17,592 nucleotides of DNA. It comes from Hydnum rufescens UP504. Taxonomy: Eukaryota > Basidiomycota > Agaricomycetes > Cantharellales > Hydnaceae. The notes beneath the pieces were generated by a model. That model was not told where the DNA came from. It was given only the letters and a program-made list of their open reading frames with translations, and made no database searches. Position numbers and translations under genes: made by a program. The stretch spans positions 4,187-21,778 of the forward strand of contig MU129369.1 in NCBI GenBank assembly GCA_014904985.1. The letters are read 5' to 3'. Of this stretch, positions 9,230 to 15,208 are shown one piece after another. Numbering within the stretch: position 1 is the stretch's first letter; every line of letters starts with the position of its first letter.

Positions 9230-9365
9230 CGGATCTCTGCGGATTGGATCCGCAGATCCTCGGATGGGCTCGGATCCGGATCCCCCATTGGGCAGGCCTC
9301 CATCCGAGGATGGTAATCCGACAAAAATCTGCAGATCATCCGGATCCGCAGATCTTGGCCACAGG
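9230..9365. repeat. GGATCC/GCGGAT-rich subterminal repeat, left arm
   Basis: Short imperfect palindromes built on GGATCCG and TCTGCGGAT. It contains GGATCCCCCATTGGGCAGGCC, which recurs in the same orientation at about 9820 (GGATCCCCCCTTGGGAGGCC), although the element ends are inverted. The arms therefore hold both inverted and direct repeats. In hAT elements such subterminal motifs usually bind transposase; that role is inferred. Confidence 0.6.
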
Positions 9366-9769
9366 CAGGGATTTGGATCATAAATCAGCTTCAAACATTA
9401 TAAAAATGCAATTAAATTACCTGTAACTGATACAGAATAGGTGTGCTTGCACCCTGATGCAGCCTAGAGTCCCTAGACTTGAGATATAGTATGCAAACGT
9501 TGATGCGGCTAATTCCGGGACGTGGGAAATTACTCTTTATGGTAATAGAGACACGTGGTGGGTTTCACCCCCCCCTCACCCAGAGCTTGTGGGGGTCCTA
9601 GTATGAGGCCCTTTGTCAATTTTTAGTCCCAGTTGAACATCATTATTATACTTGTGAGTAGTTGCACATGTTTTCAGTGTGGGGAAGCCCAGCTGAAAGG
9701 CTCCAGTGATATCTCCAAAAAAGTTTGTCCCCCTCTTGCTTGGTCGTCCATGGCTATGGCCTTTATATT

Positions 9770-9890
9770 GAAATCCGCGGATTCCATCCGCAGATTGACG
9801 GATTTCAATCTGCGGATTCGGATCCCCCCCTTGGGAGGCCTCAATCCGAACGGATGCCATCCGATCCGCATCCGATCCGATCTGTGAGGA
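9770..9890. repeat. GGATCC/GCGGAT-rich subterminal repeat, right arm
   Basis: Counterpart of 9230-9365: repeated ATCCGCGGAT, ATCTGCGGAT and GATCCGATCCG motifs running into the right terminal repeat. It shares the central GGATCCCCCCTTGGGAGGCC block with the left arm in direct orientation. Confidence 0.6.
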
Positions 9891-9896
9891 GCACTA

Positions 9897-9904
9897 GGCG
9901 CAAA
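9897..9904. repeat. Right 8-bp target-site duplication of the hAT MITE
   Basis: GGCGCAAA, identical to 9205-9212. It directly follows the element end GAGCACTA. Confidence 0.85.
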
Positions 9905-9955
9905 CCTGGCTTGACCAGCGCACGACACGATTTTTTGTATTGAAAGGAGAGACCA

Positions 9956-10138
9956 GTGATAGAGCAAGATGTTGCGGAGTACGTGCACGAGCTGGGTATG
10001 GGGACTAGTTCACTGGCAGCAGACAAGCCTACATACACCCGCCACAAAAGCATTGATGGTGGAGAGACATCGAATCACAATCAGGATGAAAACATGCAGG
10101 AAGGAGTATATTCATTCTGGTGGTCTGATTCAGCTTGA
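9956..10138 (+). pseudogene. Coding-like fragment of about 60 residues inside the TIR element
   Basis: Open frame in the order Glu/Asp-rich start (EQDVAEYVHELG), a Ser/Thr/Lys middle, and a C-terminal EGVYSFWWSDSA before a TGA. Composition is protein-like but there is no proper ATG (it opens with GTG) and no family I recognise. It lies directly right of the hAT MITE, so it could continue the fragment at 8923-9118 after removal of the MITE and an intron. That link is inference. Confidence 0.3.
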
Positions 10139-10451
10139 TGATTATCCCAGGCGGTTTGCCGTGGCAAGGCATACCCAAACAGCGAGGGATTGACAGATGA
10201 ATCCCCCAATAAGGCCTGCAAAAAAACCGAATCATGTGATTTCCAGAGACGCCCGTTGGTGGCATCGTTCACGTCTTCTGGGGACTATCGCTATCGCCCA
10301 TGAACGCCCACCTCAAGTTTAATCTGGGCGTTATGGTCCCGTACAGCCGCGGGCCCCAGGGACAAATATGGGGGCTCAATACACCCTGTACCACCTCCCA
10401 GCAGTGCTGGGGTGTGGTACTCAGCTAAATTTTTCTTTTCCAGTATGCGAG

Positions 10452-10476
10452 GGGGCGGCTTTCAGCTGTCCCTTTT
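10452..10476 (+). terminator. Stem-loop followed by a T run, unit 1
   Basis: GGGGCGGCT pairs with AGCTGTCCC around a 3-base loop, with two G-U pairs, then TTTT. The paralogous unit has the same fold with different base pairs. In a eukaryote T4 or more can end RNA polymerase III transcription; I see no clear A and B boxes, so the function is only suggested. Confidence 0.35.
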
Positions 10477-10704
10477 GTACGGCTTCAATATTTTCACTGA
10501 TTGTTTCAGACTTTTTCATTCTAGGGACTCTCTCTACACCCTGAGGTACCCCCCACTATGAAATATTACGACGCATGATGTATGATTGCGGAATCGGAAG
10601 GATGAATATGACCACAAGTCCGATGAGCACTACACCACACCTCAGCACTGCTGGGGTGTGGTGATGAAGTATGTCTTCTAGCCCCCGGTCTTCTCCTACG
10701 CAGT

Positions 10705-10728
10705 GGGTGGCTTTAAGCCACCCTTTTT
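10705..10728 (+). terminator. Stem-loop followed by a T run, unit 2
   Basis: GGGTGGCT pairs perfectly with AGCCACCC around a 3-base loop, followed by TTTTT. It is the counterpart of 10452-10476 with T-A and G-C pairs replacing the wobble and other pairs there. The same caveat on function applies. Confidence 0.35.
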
Positions 10729-10778
10729 GCGGTGTTACTAACAACATTCATTATTCTTGCTTATAGGGACTGTTCCCC

Positions 10779-11051
10779 ATGTGTGTCCCCACCTTGAACG
10801 ATGATGGGATCGTTGTCGTCGGTGATTTCAAATCCCTCCTCCAGTCAAGTTTTACACTGAATACTCCGGGGGTCGCGGATGCCGATGACAACCCCAACAA
10901 GGTGTTTCCCATGCCGCATTCCTATGTGCTAGTGCCACCTTGGGTTGAGCAAGTCCACGACTCGCTCCCCCATTTCTTGAAAACTCCCAGGTCACAGTTT
11001 GCCCTTGGCTGTATAGACTTGCAGTCGAACCCCATGTTTTATCCTATCTAG
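10779..11051 (+). CDS. Hypothetical 90-residue protein or exon inside the TIR element
   Basis: ATG at 10779 to TAG at 11049-11051. The frame is also open upstream to a splice-acceptor-like CTTATAG at about 10765, so it may be a last exon. The product starts with Cys/Pro and then a DDGIVVVGDF strand-like segment, a Ser/Thr middle, a PPWVEQVHDSLPHFLK helix and a FALGCIDLQSN tail. No domain is recognised, and it is not a transposase motif. Its amino-acid mix and lack of stops make it the best coding candidate in the element. It could be a captured host gene fragment or the element's own accessory gene. Confidence 0.45.
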   Translation: MCVPTLNDDGIVVVGDFKSLLQSSFTLNTPGVADADDNPNKVFPMPHSYVLVPPWVEQVHDSLPHFLKTPRSQFALGCIDLQSNPMFYPI

Positions 11052-11432
11052 GTTCTAGATATCCAGTTGAGGTTTTTTCCTATGTAACCTTGCTAATCAC
11101 ACCAGGGAAATATTATTCCCTCAAAGGGGTGACACCCCTCGGGCTCCCCATCTTCCTGTCCCCATTTATGTACTTCCCATATCATATTAACTATGGTCAT
11201 AGGGTGGACCGTCCAGCTTTCCTTTTTTGAGCTTCCCTCCATCACCCGCCTAGTTTTTCTTTACTTTGCCTGTATTTTCTGGCTTCTTCGATTCCTCCCC
11301 TCAGTGTTGCAGTTGAGTTCCAAATTCAATTTTTCTTGTGTTAGGGGAAGAGTTCATCTTGCTGCAGTCCTGGTAAAACCAAACTTGTGTCCTTCCTATG
11401 GGCCAATTAGTTTTCCTTTAATTTGTGTAGCT
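11052..11432. other. Pyrimidine-rich stretch of the TIR element with no recognised feature
   Basis: T- and C-rich on the plus strand with several TAG-ended, intron-like runs. A 102-codon open frame (11193-11501) crosses into the right TIR and is hydrophobic only because of the T-richness. I see no gene here. Confidence 0.4.
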
Positions 11433-11642
11433 GAAAAGTTCTCCATTGCTGCGCTAATGAAATACATTAGGCCGACTTTGTTGAATTTCAACATTGACTG
11501 AAAGTCGTCGCTTTTTCTAAACTGGTGCAGAGTGGAAGCATGTTGCAGCATTCAACGGAAATCCGTGTTCCGCAGTAAGTGCGTGCGTCTAGCGAGTCTG
11601 GGTACGAGGCTAGTTGAAGCCCGGACCAGTGTTGTCAATGAC
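11433..11642 (-). repeat. Right terminal inverted repeat
   Basis: Reverse complement of 8721-8931. It ends GTTGTCAATGAC at 11642 and then passes directly into the first bases of the LTR family (GTAGCCGTAATTAATTT on the plus strand). Confidence 0.85.
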
Positions 11643-11740
11643 GTAGCCGTAATTAATTTCGTAATTGGTCATGTGATCCTCCAATGGCTGGAAGTGGTGT
11701 GATTTCGCATTTTCTGATACTGGATGTTTTTATCTCCACA
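11643..11740 (-). repeat. First 98 bp of the LTR, duplicate copy
   Basis: On the minus strand it starts TGTGGAGATAAAAACATCC and matches the start of the LTR at 8717 and of the one at 13449, until it is cut at the TIR element. It ends beside the 4-bp target duplication at 11741, so it is the true outer end of the insertion in gypsy copy 2. It is best read as a 5' LTR cut after 98 bases. Confidence 0.8.
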
Positions 11741-12188
11741 ACGTGCAATATCAAAATGAAGCGACCATCAAAGAAACTTGAACCACAAGAAACTCGGCCC
11801 CTTCCCAGTCACCGAGAAAGTTTCAACACACGCATATTGCCTTGGCCTCCCTCGCGCCATGAATCAAATCCACAACGTCTTCCATGTGCGACTACTTGAG
11901 CCCACTCACCCCAATCCTTCCCAATCACACCCAACCACCTCCCCCACCTGTCGAAATTGATGGTGAACTCGAATACGAAATCGCAGAAATCATCGACAGC
12001 AAGACCGATCGCCACCATCGCGGTAACGGCTTAATCTATCGCGTACAATGTCCGGCTATGAGCACACCAACGATGAGTTCAGCTGGCTCCCAGCAGCAGA
12101 ACTCACCAATGCTCACGAAGCAGTAATGGACTTCCATCACGCACACCCTGAAAAACCAGGATGAGAAGTACTCGACCTGGCAGTATAA
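11741..12188 (+). pseudogene. pol: Gypsy copy 2 integrase C-terminus and chromodomain
   Basis: Same module as 1465-1965: KLGPFPV, NVFHVRLLEP, the Pro-rich linker, EYEIAEIIDS and FSWLPAAEL, with LDLAV at the end. It is spread over three frames. An extra A at about 11780 shifts the frame, cytosine runs at about 11910-11925 are shorter than in copy 1, and one G is missing near 12050 in the chromodomain. A TGA at 12162-12164 replaces CGA of copy 1, nine codons before the TAA at 12186-12188. The frameshifts are all at homopolymers, while the stop is a CpG change. Confidence 0.85.
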
Positions 12189-12212
12189 ATCGCGATAAAT
12201 CACAACACCGCG
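11741..12212 (+). mobile_element. Ty3/gypsy copy 2, 3' part after the insertion
   Basis: It resumes exactly where 3874-7126 was interrupted: its first bases, ACGTGCAATATCAAAATGAA, continue the copy 1 sequence with a 4-bp overlap. It matches copy 1 to the pol stop and a little beyond, then diverges. An ATAAATCGCG insert relative to copy 1 follows the stop. No 3' LTR is recognised before the pyrimidine repeats at 12219. Confidence 0.85.
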
Positions 12213-12218
12213 CTTTTG

Positions 12219-12360
12219 CGACCATACCTCTCTTCCTCTCTCCACATCCCTCTATCTCTCTTCCGCTCTCCACATCTCTCTATCTCTCTTCCTCTCCACA
12301 TCTCTCTATCTCTCTTCCTCTCCACATCTCTCTATCTCTCTCCCTCTCACCATATCTCTC
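12219..12360 (+). repeat. CT-rich minisatellite, 26-bp unit
   Basis: Units starting TCTCCACATC at 12239 (28 bp), 12267, 12293 and 12319 (26 bp each), with a CT-rich lead and a degenerate end. Units 2 and 3 are identical. The short ORF over it (12161-12382) is a by-product of the repeat. Confidence 0.9.
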
Positions 12361-12430
12361 CCACATGTCTCGATCGCCCTGACATTTCTTGACTTCCTCC
12401 TCTTATTTCTTACTCTTGTCCTTTCTGTGC

Positions 12431-12460
12431 CCTTTTCCTTTTCCTTTTCCTTTTCCTTTT
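12431..12460 (+). repeat. (CCTTTT)5 microsatellite
   Basis: Five perfect CCTTTT units between the minisatellite and the 3' end of the minus-strand Cys-rich gene. Confidence 0.95.
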
Positions 12461-12529
12461 CTTCTTACCCATTAAAACTCCAGTTTACTCCCCTCAGACG
12501 GTCAGAAAACAAATGAAAATTTTAATTTT

Positions 12530-13448
12530 TTACTCGTCGTTCCCCAACTCACGCTGCTCCCTCGCGATCTCCCGCCCTGCCTCGGCATAAGCCGCAACAT
12601 CCCCCCATCGCTGTCACACACCGCGCGCGACACTTGCCCGTGACTTCGCAACAGCCAACCCCCGCTCCAACTCCCACACCCTCACCTCCTCCAGCTCCAC
12701 GGCCGTGGATGCCTCCACAGCAGCCCATCACGCAAGCACCGCGCATTGCACCAACTCAGGTGTCGGGTCATCAGCCCACGTCTCCTCGGTGCGCTTCAAG
12801 AGACCCTCGACCCACAGAAGCAAGTCGCCTGTGGAGAGCTCAGGCGCAGCCCCAGGCGCCCCCCCAGGCACTTCCTCCTCAACCCCCTCTGCAGGAGAAG
12901 GCGAACCCTTCGACTCAGGCGATGCAATGCATCATTGCCTGGAAGCCCGTGAAGGCTCCTTGCCACCCTCAGCAACCCGCTTCAGGTGCCGATGACCCAC
13001 TGGCACCAGGGAACACTTCTTGTTCCGCTTCGCACATGCCTGGCAGTGAAAACAAGGACCGGACATGCACAAAGGTTCCTCCCCCTTCTTACCACCAGCC
13101 ACCCATTGAGCATGCACAGATGAGCACCAATCGCACTAAAAAACACCAAGTCAGCAACATTGCGACTTCAAAAAATCGCACTCACCATCGATGATCCCTC
13201 ATCCTCACCCAACATGATAGGCGCATCTTTCAATGCACCCCTCGGCACCTCTGCCACAGCTGCACGCCGAGCAGCATCCTCGGCCTCATGCCGCACCTCA
13301 GCGTCAAGACGACGCACCTCCTCTAAAGCGCGCACCACCACCTCTTCCTGGGCACAACGAACGCCCACATCGTTCTCGATCTGCTTGACATGCAGACGCC
13401 AAGCCGCAAGGGCCAAACCCATCTCTGGCACAAGAGGCGACACCTCAG
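12530..13448 (-). pseudogene. Cys-rich, coiled-coil-like fungal protein gene, 5' end cut by an LTR element
   Basis: On the minus strand the coding sequence enters at 13448, right at the LTR start, with a helical Ala/Glu/Arg-rich region (QIENDVGVRCAQEE, EEVRRLDAEV). A 50-bp intron lies at 13136-13185 (GTGAGT donor, TTTTTTAG acceptor, in phase). Exon 2 begins CDWCSS and soon has CFHCQACAKRNKKCS, a paired-Cys pattern seen in many uncharacterised mushroom proteins, loosely like a binuclear zinc cluster. A Pro/Glu-rich stretch and a second helical part end at TAA 12530-12532. Three in-frame TGAs (12932-12934, 12728-12730, 12614-12616) interrupt one otherwise continuous frame. DNA binding is possible but not shown. 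The part upstream of 13448 is lost or displaced beyond the insertion. Confidence 0.7.
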
Positions 13449-13565
13449 TGTGGAAGATAAAAACATCCAGTATCAGAAAAAGCGAAATTACACAACTTCC
13501 AGCCATTGGACGATCACATGACCAATTATGAGATTAATTACGGCTACGTGCAGAAACAAAATTCG

Positions 13566-14050
13566 TTTTATAACTCCGTCAGTTTTGATCGGAGAGGTAC
13601 GCCCATATAACGCTTAGAAAGCTACGATTCACACCTTTCGAACGGTACCAAACACAAGTTGAACGGACCAAAACTGCACTCTCCAGGCCAATTTTATTAT
13701 TAAAATCCAGGATTTCCAGTAAAAAACGAATACCTCCGTCAGTTCGCATTCAATACTCTCGGAACAACCGCGCCTAGAAAGATATAAAAAATCCGCATCC
13801 AACGGTACTGAGCACGCGAAGAACAGATTAAAACTGAACTCTACAGAACGATATTACTATCAGAATTAACACCCATCAGTAAAAAACGAATTTCTCCGTC
13901 AGTTTACACTGGATCTGCTCGGAACCACCGCGCCCAGAAAGCTGTTAAAAATCCGCATTGAATGATACCAAGCACGCCTATTACGGATACAAACTGCTGT
14001 CTCTGCATCGAATCCCACACCATGTACTTGTTCCTTTTATTAACCAGTAA
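13566..14050 (+). repeat. Three-unit 160-bp tandem array in the LTR
   Basis: CCGTCAG occurs at 13576, 13736 and 13896, exactly 160 apart, each with the same following blocks (CTCGGAAC-ACCGCGCC-AGAAAG, AAATCCGCAT, AAACTG). It is the counterpart of 8113-8600. Confidence 0.8.
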
Positions 14051-14154
14051 CAAAAACACCTTAACCACTGGACTATGCTCAGATTAATCTCCAGAACCCG
14101 GAGATGTCCTTTAATTTCGCTTCCCATGAGCCCCAAAACACATCACAAGATCAG

Positions 14155-14359
14155 TGACATCATGCTCCAACCACTCCACAAGCTCAGCAAATTAGTGACA
14201 TCATTCCCTTTATGAATCCTTTTGTTCTCTTTATGAATGATATCACTATGACTTCACTATGACATCACACTCTATGGATGACTCAGCTATGACCGCATTA
14301 TGACATCATTTCTTTATTACTCTTTTGTTCTACTCCACTATGACTCCCCCATGACATCA
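14155..14359 (+). promoter_or_regulatory. Cluster of CRE/AP-1-like sites upstream of the TATA box
   Basis: TGACATCA at 14155, 14196, 14260, 14301 and 14352, and TGACTCA at 14279-14285. TGACATCA differs from the CRE palindrome TGACGTCA only by a G-to-A change at its CpG, the change that dominates this region. bZIP control of the promoter is inferred. Confidence 0.45.
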
Positions 14360-14422
14360 CTATGATCTCATAGCTTTATTACTCTTTTGTTCTTGCTCCA
14401 TGCACAGCCACCTTCAGATAGG

Positions 14423-14429
14423 TATATAA
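14423..14429 (+). promoter_or_regulatory. TATA box of the LTR
   Basis: TATATAA after CCTTCAGATAGG, at the same position as the TATAAA of the other LTR. The transcript probably starts about 30 bases downstream, defining the U3/R border. Confidence 0.6.
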
Positions 14430-14821
14430 GCTAGCAGATTTTCTTGTTCCCCCCATCTCCTCACTCTGGAAATGAACCACTGTCAACCACTGTCTACCAT
14501 TCTGCTTAATATCTAAAGAACTGTCTATCTAAAGCCATCTGGAGCTAAGTCATCTTCAAGGTTGTTGAGACCAAGCTACTGGAAGCCATCTACGCGAAAT
14601 ACTGAAGCCAAGGATAGTTGCAGAACCTAAGGTTAGAGTTGCTGGACATCCAGGGAAAAGGTAAGCATAACAAAAATACGAGTCAGGGAAGAAGATTGAA
14701 GCATACTAACCAAACTAACCAAGCGCTGACCATTCTATAGCCCACAGATATCCACATTTTGACTGGGAGGATGTAAACAAGGACACACAAATATAAGTAA
14801 ACGAACAAACGCAACACGAAC

Positions 14822-14940
14822 ATGTATAAGCCTTTCCACAAGCATCCCAGACGTATAAGCCTTCCTATAAGCATCCTCCACATATAAGCCTTTCTATAAG
14901 CATTCCATACGACGTATAAGCCTTCTTATAAGCATCTACG
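14822..14940 (+). repeat. TATAAGCC repeats of about 29 bp, 4 units
   Basis: Four units of 29-32 bp with the core GTATAAGCCTT-CTATAAGCAT. The other LTR has three, so the array has changed in number between copies. Confidence 0.85.
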
Positions 14941-14984
14941 ATATATCATTGACTATTGCTAGTCCATATCACATTCCATTCTCC

Positions 14985-14990
14985 AATAAA
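14985..14990 (+). promoter_or_regulatory. AATAAA, possible polyadenylation signal of the LTR
   Basis: AATAAA about 145 bases before the LTR end and downstream of the TATA box, where an R-region poly(A) signal would lie. The sister LTR has GAATAGG-type sequence here on its coding strand complement, so conservation is imperfect. Confidence 0.3.
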
Positions 14991-15133
14991 CACATACATA
15001 TCTTGCAGAGAGTGATCAACCATCGAAGTGAACCAACCCATTTGAATAACAGAAACACAGTCTCCTATCTACACACTGGCTGAACCAGATTTGATTTGAC
15101 AGTCATCAGAGCTCCTAACCCTTCTTCTATAAC

Positions 15134-15150
15134 TGGTGGTCCTTACAGGG
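15134..15150 (+). promoter_or_regulatory. Putative primer binding site
   Basis: TGGTGGTCCTTACAGGG begins two bases after the LTR end. Primer sites begin TGG because tRNAs end in CCA. I cannot name the tRNA without a comparison. Confidence 0.5.
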
Positions 15151-15208
15151 AGATTCTCATTTCGATAAACCTTTCACCTCTCCAAAAACATTCCACACCA
15201 GTAACATA

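Larger units (their letters stand above)
9213..9896. mobile_element. hAT-type non-autonomous element (MITE)
   Basis: A 684-bp element with terminal inverted repeats TAGGGCTCCTCACAGATCGG (left) and TAGTGCTCCTCACAGATCGG (right, reverse complement), one mismatch, continuing a few more bases. It is flanked by perfect 8-bp duplications GGCGCAAA. A TAGNG start with an 8-bp duplication fits the hAT superfamily. It has no coding capacity for a transposase. Both ends are followed inwards by dense GGATCCG and GCGGAT repeats; the centre (about 9400-9730) shows nothing recognisable. It sits inside the long-TIR element and so is the youngest layer here. Confidence 0.85.
10281..10765 (+). repeat. Tandem unit of about 243 bp with two stem-loops, 2 copies plus a third start
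   Basis: Unit starts marked by GGGACT after a TCT/TAT-rich run lie at 10281, 10524 and 10766 (243 and 242 bases apart). Each full unit contains hairpin 1 (10391-10417; 10635-10661) and hairpin 2 (10452-10472; 10705-10723) followed at once by TTTT or TTTTT. The sequence between hairpins is poorly conserved. The third start opens the 90-codon ORF at 10779. It could be a duplicated intron/exon unit or a small structured RNA. Confidence 0.55.
8721..11642. mobile_element. DNA transposon-like element with about 210-bp terminal inverted repeats
   Basis: The two ends, 8721-8931 and 11433-11642, are near-perfect inverted copies beginning GTCATTGACAACACTGGTCC. The 2.9-kb body carries no recognisable transposase, so it is presumably non-autonomous. 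It contains short coding-like stretches (8923-9118, 9956-10138, 10779-11051), a two-hairpin tandem unit and a nested hAT MITE. Long TIRs with foreign gene pieces suggest a MULE-like or foldback element, but I see no matching target duplication: the left flank is 3 bases from a complete LTR and the right flank is the first 98 bases of the same LTR. The class is therefore open. Confidence 0.65.
13449..15131 (+). repeat. 5' long terminal repeat, 1683 bp
   Basis: Starts TGTGGAAGATAAAAACATCC and ends CTTCTATA, inverted relative to and collinear with 7127-8717. In order it holds the 160-bp array, a bZIP-type site cluster (14155-14359), a TATA box (14423), four 29-bp-type repeats (14822-14940) and an AATAAA (14985). 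The 3' end TA is unusual for an LTR. It is supported by the other copy, where the target duplication begins right after it, and by the TGG of the primer site two bases downstream here. Confidence 0.88.

Noticed and set aside
8870..9316. 148-codon ORF taken as one gene
   Set aside because: It begins in the TIR and ends inside the hAT MITE, so only the middle can be native.
10281..10765. Bacterial rho-independent terminators
   Set aside because: Hairpin plus T run is present, but the window is clearly fungal. If functional, a Pol III or RNA-structure role fits better.
12161..12382. Ser/Leu-rich ORF over the CT minisatellite
   Set aside because: It is a translation of the repeat unit with no other support.
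2477..13000. TGA recoded as Arg or another sense codon, since all clean premature stops are TGA
   Set aside because: Paralogues show CGA or CAA at the same sites and CpG changes occur equally at non-stop positions, so deamination explains them. Functional frames at element ends use TAA normally.
12634..13194. Plus-strand Pro-rich 186-codon ORF
   Set aside because: It is the antisense of the minus-strand gene, whose frame has an in-phase intron, Cys pattern and coiled-coil composition. The Pro richness mirrors Gly/Glu-rich codons of the other strand.
13168..13506. Minus-strand 112-codon ORF beginning with a hydrophobic signal-like segment
   Set aside because: Its first 19 or so residues are LTR sequence (13449-13506) read through by chance into the real gene. 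The signal-like start is not native.
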